This document shows, piece by piece, positions 9,712-16,767 of a stretch of 20,817 nt of DNA (position 1 is the first letter of the stretch; each line of letters begins with the position of its first letter). The position numbers were made by a program, and so were the translations under genes. Under the pieces are notes generated by a model. The model ran no database searches, had not been told where the DNA came from, and was given only the letters and a program-made list of their open reading frames with translations. Source of the DNA: an uncultured Eubacteriales bacterium (lineage in GTDB: Bacteria > Bacillota > Clostridia > Oscillospirales > Oscillospiraceae); contig UQXG01000020.1 of the NCBI GenBank assembly GCA_900544945.1, positions 1-20,817 on the forward strand. The letters run 5' to 3'.

Positions 9712-11712
9712 TTACTTCTTACTGTTCCAACCCAGCCGGTTCACATACACCTTGCCCTTATCAAACACAAAGTTATAGTAAGCCGTGTTCAGGATATCCG
9801 CGGAAATGGAAAACCGTGTGGCGATCAGCTGGTTCATATTCTCCACATATCCTTCCGGAATTTCACTTTCCGGCACCTGGTACCGGATTTCCCCGGTGCT
9901 GGCATTGAACCAGACCTTGTCCGTCAGAAAGCTCTTGTCCACCAGTACCGCCGCGTGGGTGCCGTCGGAGAACACGTCCGTCCCCGCCAGCAGCCGGGAG
10001 TCGTATTCAAAACCCCACAGGTTCAGAATCGTAGGCAGAACGTCCACATTGCAGCAGTATTCGTCCACCACAATGTTTTTCTCCAGGCCGCCTACCCAGA
10101 AGATCAGGGTAGACTTGAACTTGGAGAAGCCGTCAATGTCGTGACCGATCAGCTCGGCATACTCGCTGTCCTTCAGGCCGTAAGGGAAATGATCTCCGGC
10201 AATGACAATGGCGGTTCTGTCTGCCACCCCCGCCTGCTCCAGCCGCTCCATCAGGTAGCCGATGGCCTTGTCAAACTCGATGTTGCAGCTCAGGTATGCC
10301 TTGATGGCATTGCTGGAATAGGGCAGATCCTTTACCTGATCCCAGTTCCGCTTAGCCATTTCGTTGGTGCCGATATCATACTTATAGTGGCCGGAGAAGG
10401 TCATATAGTAGGCGTGGAAGGGTTCTTTCCCGATGTAATCATCTACGGACTGCTCCATCATTTCCAGATCGGAGGCGGGCCAGTTGGTGGTGAAGGTCAT
10501 GCCGTCTCCGGCGAATTTCATGGTGTAGCCCATGTTGGGATGGGACTCGCTGCGACCGTAATAGCTGCCCCGATAGTTGTGATAGCCGAAGCTCTCCACC
10601 CCCCGCTGAGACTGAAACACATTGCCCAGAGTGAAGGGCAGGTAGCTGTTCCGGGAGGCATACAGGCTGGACACCGCCTTGCTCCGCCCGGCATCCGGAT
10701 ACAGGCCCTGCATCAGGGCGTACTCGCCGTCGGTGGTGGTGTTAGGGAAGGTATTATAATAGTTGTTGAAGATGATTCCCTGCTGGGTCAGCTTGTACAG
10801 ATTGGGGGTCAGATCCTTGTCAATGGCCGCGGGCGAGAAGCTCTCCGCGCACATGACGATCAGATTGTAGTCCTTCAGCATCCCGGTGTATTCGTTCTGA
10901 TTGGTTCCGGTTACTTTCGAACAGTAGTCATTGATTGCCAGCAGCTTCTTGTCCTCGGTCATGGCATTCAGGGCATCAAAGTCAATGTCCATAACGTTGT
11001 ACCTGACCTCCGCCGGCTCCTGGGCTGGGTTCTCCCCCTGGGTCTCCTCCGGAATATAATAGTCCTGCTCCTCCGTTTTGGCATGGCGGGTCAGTTCCAG
11101 CCGGATGGTCGTCAGCAGGCCAAATCGCTGAACATTCTGATTGGTGGCAATTTCCCCGCTGCGGTAGTAGTCCTCATCGGAGAACATTTCCGTACCCGTC
11201 TGCCAGATGCCTGCCCGGGTCAGGGCAAACAGGGCAACCGCCAGCGCCAGCAGCACAATCCGTCCCTTTGCCCGAAGCTCCCCTTTCAGCCCCTTTCTCA
11301 GGAAAATCCGCAGCGCCAGGGGTACCAGCAGCGCAATGAGCCAGGGAAAATGATCCCCCATGGCAGCAAGCAGCTCCCGCCAGAAGTTGGTCATGGCCTC
11401 CCCGCCCTGGGATACCATGGCTGCGGAATACAGCGTGCCGAAAATGAAATGATAGACAATCTGACTGCCGTAGAGCAGGGTCAGCACCGCCGTCAGGAAA
11501 ACTTCCGCTCCAAAACGGCCTTTTCTCAAAAAGGACAGGACAAGTGTCACAAGCAACGCCGCGGACAGCGTAAAGCCCAGGGCGTAGATCCGCACCCCAA
11601 AGCTGTGAAACACCGCCCCGCTCAGCAGACACTCCCAGTACAGTAGGGCAAACGCCCAATAAAACGCCGGCTTCGCCGCCGTCCAAATTTTCTTCCAGTC
11701 ATTGCGATTCAA
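9712..11712 (-). CDS. Membrane LTA-synthase-like phosphotransferase (sulfatase superfamily)
   Basis: This protein has five predicted N-terminal membrane segments (about residues 16-36, 42-62, 69-91, 121-138 and 151-165) followed by an extracytoplasmic sulfatase/alkaline-phosphatase-fold domain. This matches LtaS-type enzymes, which transfer glycerol-phosphate from phosphatidylglycerol to cell-surface polymers. A metal-binding Glu in NLIVMCAESF (E290), the nucleophile region NTTTDGEY (T325-327), SGHYKY and IAGDHFPYG fit the family's metal and catalytic sites. I choose the TTG at 11712 as start (666 aa), because the GGAGGTG ribosome-binding site lies about 6 nt before it. A longer reading from 11727 would begin inside that RBS. 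The exact substrate cannot be deduced; other phosphoglycerol transferases share the fold. Confidence 0.87.
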   Translation of the reverse strand: MNRNDWKKIWTAAKPAFYWAFALLYWECLLSGAVFHSFGVRIYALGFTLSAALLVTLVLSFLRKGRFGAEVFLTAVLTLLYGSQIVYHFIFGTLYSAAMVSQGGEAMTNFWRELLAAMGDHFPWLIALLVPLALRIFLRKGLKGELRAKGRIVLLALAVALFALTRAGIWQTGTEMFSDEDYYRSGEIATNQNVQRFGLLTTIRLELTRHAKTEEQDYYIPEETQGENPAQEPAEVRYNVMDIDFDALNAMTEDKKLLAINDYCSKVTGTNQNEYTGMLKDYNLIVMCAESFSPAAIDKDLTPNLYKLTQQGIIFNNYYNTFPNTTTDGEYALMQGLYPDAGRSKAVSSLYASRNSYLPFTLGNVFQSQRGVESFGYHNYRGSYYGRSESHPNMGYTMKFAGDGMTFTTNWPASDLEMMEQSVDDYIGKEPFHAYYMTFSGHYKYDIGTNEMAKRNWDQVKDLPYSSNAIKAYLSCNIEFDKAIGYLMERLEQAGVADRTAIVIAGDHFPYGLKDSEYAELIGHDIDGFSKFKSTLIFWVGGLEKNIVVDEYCCNVDVLPTILNLWGFEYDSRLLAGTDVFSDGTHAAVLVDKSFLTDKVWFNASTGEIRYQVPESEIPEGYVENMNQLIATRFSISADILNTAYYNFVFDKGKVYVNRLGWNSKK

Positions 11713-11730
11713 TAGCCGCACCTCCAAAAA

Positions 11731-11754
11731 CTATTTCTCAGCCTATTTCTCAGC
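11731..11754 (-). repeat. Exact 12-bp tandem duplication in the sulfatase-gene leader
   Basis: CTATTTCTCAGC is repeated twice with no mismatch between the -10 box and the ribosome-binding site of the LTA-synthase-like gene. It makes up nearly half of the short leader. Confidence 0.85.
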
Positions 11755-11759
11755 GCAGT

Positions 11760-11789
11760 ATTATAGCATATTTCCGCCGATTGTGACAG
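11760..11789 (-). promoter_or_regulatory. Sigma-A promoter of the LTA-synthase-like gene
   Basis: On the minus strand, CTGTCA (11789-11784) and TATAAT (11765-11760) are spaced 18 bp apart. The start is predicted near 11753, giving a leader of about 40 nt that covers most of the 12-bp tandem duplication. Confidence 0.65.
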
Positions 11790-11854
11790 ATTTTTTTCGA
11801 AAAAACGGCACAAATTTTGAATGCGCTCCCCTACCGCTCTTTGGGCAGAATGAA

Positions 11855-11884
11855 GCACCGGCGGGGAAAAGTCCCCGCCGGTGC
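11855..11884 (-). terminator. 13-bp GC hairpin after the phosphoribosyltransferase-like gene
   Basis: A perfect stem GCACCGGCGGGGA/TCCCCGCCGGTGC with a 4-nt loop starts 13 nt past the stop codon. The minus-strand tail TTCATTCTGC is U-poor. Confidence 0.65.
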
Positions 11885-11897
11885 GGCTTATGCAGAT

Positions 11898-12533
11898 TTA
11901 CAAAGAGGAATAGCCGAAGCTGTTGACCAGAGCATCCACCTTCTTGCCCGCCTTGCAGTAGGGGCAGTCGTGGTAATCATAGCTTCTGTAGTCCGGCAGA
12001 TCCTGCACGGAATAGACGGATTTCACAGGATAACCCTCCACCTCGTCCACCGCCCGATAGATAGCCGCCACTCCGCTGACCTTGCCGCCATAGTACTCGA
12101 TGGCCTCGATAGACCGCTTGGCGGTGAAGCCGGTGGTAACGGAGGCCATCAGCACCAGCACATGCTTGCCCCGGATCATGGGCTGAATGTTCTCCCGGAA
12201 GATGATCTGGGAATTGGCATTATATTCCGGCTCCACCACATAGACGGTTTCGTGGGCATTGATGGTGCGGAAACCAGATTTAGTCAGCTCCTCGGCAATG
12301 CAGGTGCCCAGCACCGCGGTACCGTCCAGACACAGCACCGTATCCACCGGCGTATCATTGACAAAGCTGGAAACCAGCTGATAGGCACTGTCCCTGGCCT
12401 CGCTGAGACGGGTCTTCTGATAGGTGATGTCCACATAGTAGTTGATATGGGAATGGTTGGTCACAAAATGTCCCTTGGCAATTCGCAGGGGTGCATTTCC
12501 CCGCTTCACAGGCAGTTTTACAAGCTGGATCAT
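11898..12533 (-). CDS. Type I phosphoribosyltransferase-like protein with altered PRPP loop
   Basis: This 211-aa protein resembles orotate phosphoribosyltransferases and related type I PRTases. It has a central Rossmann-like region (VDTVLCLDGTAVLGTCIAEEL) and the PRPP-loop position at about residues 123-136. That loop reads VLVLMASVTTGFTA. The two acidic residues that bind ribose hydroxyls in catalytic enzymes (DD before xxTTG) are Met and Ala. A CPYC motif near the C-terminus (DCPYCKAGKKVDAL) could bind a metal. Function is therefore uncertain: a degenerate or regulatory PRTase rather than a proven nucleotide-synthesis enzyme. The ATG has GGAGG about 9 nt upstream. It is monocistronic, with its own promoter and an attenuator-like leader. 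Confidence 0.75.
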   Translation of the reverse strand: MIQLVKLPVKRGNAPLRIAKGHFVTNHSHINYYVDITYQKTRLSEARDSAYQLVSSFVNDTPVDTVLCLDGTAVLGTCIAEELTKSGFRTINAHETVYVVEPEYNANSQIIFRENIQPMIRGKHVLVLMASVTTGFTAKRSIEAIEYYGGKVSGVAAIYRAVDEVEGYPVKSVYSVQDLPDYRSYDYHDCPYCKAGKKVDALVNSFGYSSL

Positions 12534-12560
12534 GGTGCATTCCTCCGTTTTTGTGGGTTA

Positions 12561-12615
12561 AAAAGAAAAAACGTTTTGCCCCGGCATCAGCGTTTTCACC
12601 GGGCTTTCAAAACGC
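12561..12615 (-). promoter_or_regulatory. Attenuator-like leader of the phosphoribosyltransferase-like gene
   Basis: Right at the predicted transcript start, segment A (CGTTTTG, minus strand 12614-12608) can pair with segment C (CAAAACG, 12578-12572), strengthened by CCCGG/CCGGG. This hairpin is followed by TTTTTTCTTTT, an intrinsic terminator. Segment A (GCGTTTT, 12615-12609) can instead pair with segment B (AAAACGC, 12596-12590), which lies in the terminator loop. Two exclusive folds of this kind are the hallmark of transcription attenuation. No known riboswitch consensus is evident. Confidence 0.5.
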
Positions 12616-12623
12616 TTTTTTTC

Positions 12624-12652
12624 ATTATAACCTGAAAAAAGAGAAATCGCAA
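12624..12652 (-). promoter_or_regulatory. Sigma-A promoter of the phosphoribosyltransferase-like gene
   Basis: On the minus strand, TTGCGA (12652-12647) and TATAAT (12629-12624) are spaced 17 bp apart. The predicted start near 12617 gives a leader of about 84 nt beginning with the hairpin. The identical TTGCGA-17-TATAAT arrangement precedes larE. Confidence 0.75.
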
Positions 12653-12681
12653 GTGCATTGTGCCTAATTGCTCGCCAAAAT

Positions 12682-13200
12682 TCAGCCTCTTCTCTTGTTG
12701 ATATTGCGCAAACGCAGAGCCTTTTCCTGACGGCGAAACTGACCCGCAATGATCTTGCAGATCCTGCCCGTGCGCATCATCCAGTGCACCTTGCCGAAGC
12801 TTGCCCACATAACGGCGTCAGTTTCCCCCGGCTGGAGCACGATGTCCTTCAGGCACACCGCCCGGTGCAGGCAGTAATGATCATAGAAAATATTCCGATC
12901 CAGATCCGAATCCAGAAGCTCGAACTCCTCTTCCTCCGCCCGGATGCCCGTTTCCTCGAACAGTTCCCGGGCCACCGCCTGGCGGCTGGTTTCCCCGGCC
13001 TGAGCCGCGCCGCCGGAATTTTCCCAGGTTCCGGCAAAGCTTTTCTCCTTGGCTCGGCGGGTCAGCAGCACATGTCCTGCCCCATCGTAGACCCAGACGC
13101 AGACCACCAGACCGTATTCCCCGGGCTTCCAGCCGCTTCCGCGGCAGTGAACCCTGCCGGTAGGCTGTCGGTTCTCGTCATAAATGTCGTTCCACTCCAC
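12682..13200 (-). CDS. Nudix hydrolase family protein
   Basis: This 172-aa protein contains a complete Nudix box, GX5EX7REUXEEXGU, seen as GAAQAGE then REL-F-EETGI (about residues 64-86), so the metal-binding glutamates are intact. Nudix enzymes cleave nucleoside diphosphates linked to another moiety, such as oxidised dNTPs or ADP-sugars. The N-terminus (EWNDIYDENRQPTGR) resembles the subgroup with an isopentenyl-diphosphate-isomerase-like opening, but the substrate cannot be told from sequence. The start is GTG, 9-11 nt after an AAGGAAGGA ribosome-binding site. It is transcribed divergently from ridA, with back-to-back promoters. Both genes fit metabolite-damage housekeeping, which is inference. 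Confidence 0.88.
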   Translation of the reverse strand: MEWNDIYDENRQPTGRVHCRGSGWKPGEYGLVVCVWVYDGAGHVLLTRRAKEKSFAGTWENSGGAAQAGETSRQAVARELFEETGIRAEEEEFELLDSDLDRNIFYDHYCLHRAVCLKDIVLQPGETDAVMWASFGKVHWMMRTGRICKIIAGQFRRQEKALRLRNINKRRG

Positions 13201-13235
13201 AGGCCGGGTCCTTCCTTTCCTTCTTCCTGTGCTTC

Positions 13236-13264
13236 AGGATATCACAGTCTCCGGAAAAAGGCAA
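13236..13264 (-). promoter_or_regulatory. Promoter of the Nudix gene
   Basis: On the minus strand, TTGCCT (13264-13259) and TATCCT (13241-13236) are spaced 17 bp apart, with a TG one base before the -10 (extended -10). Its -35 box is 22 bp from the -35 of the divergent ridA promoter. Confidence 0.55.
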
Positions 13265-13286
13265 CCGCATTTGCCGATTTTTGTCC

Positions 13287-13315
13287 TTGCCAAAAAGGGA
13301 AACGCCGTATATAAT
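13287..13315 (+). promoter_or_regulatory. Sigma-A promoter of ridA
   Basis: TTGCCA (13287-13292) and TATAAT (13310-13315) are spaced 17 bp apart. The start is predicted near 13322, about 30 nt before the ATG. Confidence 0.8.
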
Positions 13316-13352
13316 GAAGGAAGAACAAAATCCATTCTTAGGAGGTTCCCCT

Positions 13353-13721
13353 ATGAATATCATCCACACCCAGAAGGCTCCCGCCGCCATCGGCCCCTAC
13401 AGCCAGGGCTACGCGGTCAACGACCTGGTTTTCACCTCCGGTCAGATTCCCGTGGATCCCGCCACCGGCGCCATTCCTGAGGGCATCGCCGCCCAGTGTG
13501 AGCAAAGCTGCAAGAACGTAGCCGCCATTCTGGAGGCTGCCGGGGTGAGCATGGACAAGGTCTTCAAGACCACCTGCTTCCTGGCTGACATGGACGACTT
13601 TGCCGCCTTCAATGAGGTCTACGCCCAGTATTTTGTCTCCAAACCCGCCAGAAGCTGCGTGGCAGTGAAAACCCTGCCCAAGGGCGTCCTGTGCGAGATC
13701 GAGGCCATCGCGATTAAGTAA
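13353..13721 (+). CDS. ridA: RidA family reactive-intermediate (enamine/imine) deaminase
   Basis: This 122-aa protein matches RidA/YjgF/UK114 throughout. It begins MNIIHTQKAPAAIGPYSQGY, has the GQIP(V)DP segment, the key arginine in PARSCVAV, and EIEAIAIK at the end with the conserved Glu. RidA homotrimers hydrolyse reactive 2-aminoacrylate and related enamines released by pyridoxal-phosphate enzymes. The ATG at 13353 is chosen because AGGAGG lies 7 nt upstream; an upstream in-frame ATG at 13281 would begin before the predicted transcription start. It is a single-gene unit between its own promoter and a strong hairpin. Confidence 0.95.
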   Translation: MNIIHTQKAPAAIGPYSQGYAVNDLVFTSGQIPVDPATGAIPEGIAAQCEQSCKNVAAILEAAGVSMDKVFKTTCFLADMDDFAAFNEVYAQYFVSKPARSCVAVKTLPKGVLCEIEAIAIK

Positions 13722-13735
13722 ATACATAAAAGCAG

Positions 13736-13759
13736 CGGGGCGGCCAGGTGGCCGCCCCG
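13736..13759 (+). terminator. GC hairpin after ridA
   Basis: A perfect 10-bp stem CGGGGCGGCC/GGCCGCCCCG with loop AGGT starts 14 nt after the stop. It is followed by TTCAGTGTGT, a U-poor tail. Confidence 0.65.
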
Positions 13760-13785
13760 TTCAGTGTGTCAAAAGAAATACGTTG

Positions 13786-14031
13786 TCATTGCGAACCAGT
13801 TTCGCAACACTGGTGTGGCCCTTTCCAAGGATTCCCTTCGGTCACAATCCGCATTTCCCTGCAAGTGCGAGACGGATGAGGGTCTTGCCTCTCCCTATGG
13901 GAGAGGTGCCCCGGCAAGGGGCGGAGAGGGCTTGTTTTACCCTCTCAGTCGGCTTCGCCGCCAGCTCCCCCAAAGTGGGAGCCAAGTGGGGAACGGATTG
14001 CCACGCCAGTGTGCGCACTGGCTCGCAATGA
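13786..14031. repeat. Composite palindromic repeat element 2
   Basis: The left end starts TCATTGCGAACCAGT (13786) with a slightly rearranged second half. The right end (13995-14031) is a full inverted 37-nt unit, GGATTGCCACGCCAGT through CTCGCAATGA. The interior carries a different set of hairpins: CCTCTCCC/GGGAGAGG (13888-13906), GCCCC/GGGGC (13908-13922) and GCTCCC/GGGAGC (13964-13982). It lies between the convergent 3' ends of ridA and larC and stops 12 nt short of the larC stop. No credible gene is present inside. Confidence 0.8.
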
Positions 14032-14043
14032 CAGTATTTTTTG

Positions 14044-15207
14044 TCAGTATTCCTTCAGCATCTCCCGGATTTCTGACAGGGATTTTCCCTGCTCCCGGGC
14101 GATCTTCACCAGGTCGTCATACTCCGGCTTTTCCCGGCAAACTCCGTAGCCCCGGCTGATTTTCCGGCGCACCGGGCCATAGGGGGTCTGGGTCACTTCC
14201 TCCGAACGCCGGAGGGTAAACCGGCTGCACAGCCCCACCCGGACGCCCAGGGTGGTCGTATGCCGGAACAGCAGCCGGGTCATTGTTTCCTGCTCCGCCG
14301 GACGGCACAGCACCGTCAGCAGCACTCCGGGGCGGGATTTTTTCATGCCGATGGGGGTGGCGAACACGTCCAGTGCCCCACCCGCAAGCAAGGCTTCCAT
14401 GGCAAAACCAATGTCCTCCCCGGTCATGTCGTCTAAATTGCAGCGCAGCTCAGCAATTTCGTCCCCGGCCTCCTGGGTTTCCCCCAGCAGTGCCCGGACA
14501 CAGTTGGCTCTGGGAAAATCCTTCTTTCCCATGCCGTAGCCGATGGATTCCACCCGCATAGGCGGCATTTTCCCGAATTCCGTCACAAAATGCTTGAGCA
14601 GCGCCGCCCCGGTGGGGGTGCACAGCTCCCCGGAAATTTCCCCGCCATACATGGGGATTCCCCGCAGAAGGTAAGCCGTAGCCGGGGCGGGCACCGGCAG
14701 AATGCCGTGGGCGCACTTTACCGTGCCGCTGCCCACATGCACCGGTGAAGCCAGAATCTGCTCCGGGTTCAGCCGGTGGAGTAGCAGGCACACCGCCGTC
14801 ACGTCCGCCACCGCGTCCAGAGTGCCCACCTCATGGAAGTGAATCTGATTCACCGGCACCCCGTGGACGTGGCTTTCCGCCTGGGCGATTTCCTCGTAAA
14901 CCGACAGGATATCCAGCTTGACCATGGTGGGAATGGGCAATGCCTGCACAATGGTTCGGATGTCATGTAGGCTTCCGTGGGTGTGAGGGTGCGCCTCCCC
15001 TTCCTCCTGACCGTGAACTTTCACTGCCATATGGGTTCCGGAAATGCCGCATTTTTGGCATTTTTCGACGGAAAACACAACGCCCGAAATGCCCAGGCTG
15101 TTCAGTTCCGCCACAAAGCTTTCCGGCTCCGGCAGCAGCTCCAGCAGAGCCGCCGTCAGCATATCCCCCGCCGCGCCCATGCCGCAGTCCAGATAGAGCG
15201 TTCTCAT
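14044..15207 (-). CDS. larC: Nickel-pincer cofactor biosynthesis protein LarC (CTP-dependent nickel insertase)
   Basis: This 387-aa protein matches LarC end to end. The N-terminus is MRTLYLDCGMGAAGDM. A His-rich stretch (HPHTHGSLHDI, about 73-83) is followed by HFHEVGTLDAVADV and ELCTPTGAALLKHF. The C-terminal domain carries CNLDDMTGEDIGFAMEALL and MKKSRPGVLL. LarC inserts nickel into the thiolated pyridinium nucleotide in a CTP-dependent reaction, the last step of nickel-pincer nucleotide synthesis. In Lactobacillus plantarum it is split into larC1/larC2 joined by frameshifting; here it is one uninterrupted frame. The ATG overlaps the larB stop (ATGA), with GGAGG 7 nt upstream, indicating coupled translation. 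It is last in larE-larB-larC. Confidence 0.96.
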   Translation of the reverse strand: MRTLYLDCGMGAAGDMLTAALLELLPEPESFVAELNSLGISGVVFSVEKCQKCGISGTHMAVKVHGQEEGEAHPHTHGSLHDIRTIVQALPIPTMVKLDILSVYEEIAQAESHVHGVPVNQIHFHEVGTLDAVADVTAVCLLLHRLNPEQILASPVHVGSGTVKCAHGILPVPAPATAYLLRGIPMYGGEISGELCTPTGAALLKHFVTEFGKMPPMRVESIGYGMGKKDFPRANCVRALLGETQEAGDEIAELRCNLDDMTGEDIGFAMEALLAGGALDVFATPIGMKKSRPGVLLTVLCRPAEQETMTRLLFRHTTTLGVRVGLCSRFTLRRSEEVTQTPYGPVRRKISRGYGVCREKPEYDDLVKIAREQGKSLSEIREMLKEY

Positions 15208-15959
15208 TTCTTGACCTCCATGTGGTTAATGCGCCCGGCCAGGAACCCCGCGCCGAAGCCGTTGTCGATGTTTACCACGCTGACCCCACTGGCACAGGAA
15301 TTGAGCATACTCAGCAGGGCGGACACCCCGCCGAAGGAAGCCCCGTAGCCCACGCTGGTAGGCACTGCGATCACCGGGCAGTCTGCCAGGCCGCCGATCA
15401 CGCTGGCAAGCGCCCCTTCCATGCCCGCCACGGCAACGACCACGCTGGCCTCCATGACCAAATCCATATGAGCCAGCAGCCGGTGCACCCCGGCCACCCC
15501 CACATCATAGAGCCGCACCACTTCGTTTCCCTGGATTTCCGCGGTCAGAGCCGCTTCCTCCGCCACGGGAATGTCGCTGGTGCCGCCGGTGGCAATGACG
15601 ATTTTGCCGATGCCGTCCGGCTCCGGGAAGCCTCCGGCGATGCCCACCTTGGCCTCCTTCCGGTAGTCCAGGGGCAGGGTTTTGGATACGAAATCCGCTG
15701 CCTCCTGAGACATCCGGGTGATGAGAATCCGGCTCTGGCCGTTGCGGATCATGGTCTGCATAATGCCCAGAATCTGCTCCGGGGTCTTCCCGGCTCCGTA
15801 GATCACCTCTGCCGCCCCTTGACGGATTCGCCGGTGCAAATCCACCTTGGCATAGCCAATGTCCTCGAAGGGGGAGATTTTCAGCTTCAGCATGGCATCG
15901 TCCACGGAAACGGTTCCGTCCTTGACCTGCTCAAGAAGCTTTCGCATATCGGAATTCAC
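15204..15959 (-). CDS. larB: Nickel-pincer cofactor biosynthesis protein LarB (NaAD carboxylase/hydrolase)
   Basis: This 251-aa protein has the PurE/AIR-carboxylase-like fold of LarB. Characteristic stretches are RILITRMSQE, IATGGTSDIPVAEEAA, AGMEGALASVIGGL, PVIAVPTSVGYGASFGG and VVNIDNGFGAGFLA. LarB carboxylates the pyridinium ring of nicotinic acid adenine dinucleotide and hydrolyses the phosphoanhydride, the first committed step of the cofactor pathway. I take the GTG at 15959 as start. It overlaps the larE stop codon as GTGA, and a GGAGGTG ribosome-binding site lies 5-6 nt upstream inside larE. A longer in-frame reading up to 15998 has no such signal. Confidence 0.95.
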   Translation of the reverse strand: MNSDMRKLLEQVKDGTVSVDDAMLKLKISPFEDIGYAKVDLHRRIRQGAAEVIYGAGKTPEQILGIMQTMIRNGQSRILITRMSQEAADFVSKTLPLDYRKEAKVGIAGGFPEPDGIGKIVIATGGTSDIPVAEEAALTAEIQGNEVVRLYDVGVAGVHRLLAHMDLVMEASVVVAVAGMEGALASVIGGLADCPVIAVPTSVGYGASFGGVSALLSMLNSCASGVSVVNIDNGFGAGFLAGRINHMEVKK

Positions 15960-16702
15960 GGCCGCACCTCCATATCCAGCACCACGCCCGCATACCACTG
16001 TCTGAGCTCCTCCAGGATGGTCTCCCGGTTTCGGAGCACCAGTTCCAGCTGCCCTTCCGGCACCTGAATTCTGGCGCAGCCCTTCAGAAGCCGTACCCGA
16101 AAATCCCGCAGACCCAGGGAGCGAAGAAAATCCTCGGCCTTTTCCGTTTTTTCCAGCTTTTCGGCGGTGATTGTTTCTCCCGCAGGCACACGGGTAGCCA
16201 GGCAGGCATAGGCAGGCTTATCCCAGGTGAAAAGCCCCGCCTGCCGGGACAATTCCCGGATTTCGCTTTTGGTCAGGCCGCACTCCCGCAGAGGCGACCG
16301 GACGGACAGCTCCCGCAGAGCCTTCATTCCCGGCCGGTCAGAAACCCGATCGGAAGCGTTGGTACCGTCCAGAATCAGGTCGTAGCCGTCGGCAGCGGCG
16401 GCGGCAATCAGGGCGGAGAAAATCGCCCGTTTGCAGTAATAGCAGCGGTTTTCCGGATTTTCCGCCACCTTGGGCACCTCCAGTACGGACAGCGGCAGGA
16501 TTTTCAGCTCCGCCCCCACATCCTTGGCAAGGCGCAAAGCATCCTCCCGCTCGAAGGCGGGCTGAAAGGCACTGTCCGCATAGTAGGCCGTCACCTTTGC
16601 CCCGGCACGCACCGCCGTATACAATAAATAAGAGGAATCCACCCCGCCGGAAAAGGCAACGGCAGCTTTGGGATTCTCTTTCCAGAATTCGTTCAGGGTC
16701 AT
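15956..16702 (-). CDS. larE: ATP-dependent sulfur transferase LarE
   Basis: This 248-aa protein has an N-terminal PP-loop, SGGVDSS (residues 18-24), that adenylates the substrate carboxylate, then the LarE-specific regions ENRCYYCKRAIF and DKPAYACLATR. LarE converts the two carboxylates made by LarB into thiocarboxylates. Cysteines at 87, 90 and 167 could ligate a [4Fe-4S] cluster, the catalytic-sulfur type reported for three-Cys LarE proteins. In the single-Cys type of L. plantarum the enzyme's own Cys sulfur is sacrificed. This distinction is inferred from the motif. The ATG at 16702 is fixed by GGAAGGAGGG 7 nt upstream; the frame extends further upstream through the promoter. It is first in the lar operon. 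Confidence 0.94.
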   Translation of the reverse strand: MTLNEFWKENPKAAVAFSGGVDSSYLLYTAVRAGAKVTAYYADSAFQPAFEREDALRLAKDVGAELKILPLSVLEVPKVAENPENRCYYCKRAIFSALIAAAAADGYDLILDGTNASDRVSDRPGMKALRELSVRSPLRECGLTKSEIRELSRQAGLFTWDKPAYACLATRVPAGETITAEKLEKTEKAEDFLRSLGLRDFRVRLLKGCARIQVPEGQLELVLRNRETILEELRQWYAGVVLDMEVRP

Positions 16703-16730
16703 GATTTTCCCTCCTTCCGGGATTTTCGCC

Positions 16731-16759
16731 ATTATAGCACGAATGGCCGCCCTTCGCAA
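16731..16759 (-). promoter_or_regulatory. Sigma-A promoter of larEBC
   Basis: On the minus strand, TTGCGA (16759-16754) and TATAAT (16736-16731) are spaced 17 bp apart. The predicted start near 16724 leaves a leader of about 22 nt. The upstream operator-like repeat (16768-16796) begins 8 bp beyond the -35 box. Confidence 0.75.
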
Positions 16760-16767
16760 TCTTTTCT

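Noticed and set aside
12658..13314. 218-codon plus-strand frame opposite the Nudix gene
   Set aside because: It overlaps an intact Nudix box on the minus strand and both divergent promoters, without an RBS.
9451..14031. CRISPR array formed by the 37-nt repeats
   Set aside because: Units are far apart, in both orientations, with unequal intervals and no cas genes; they are dispersed palindromic repeats.
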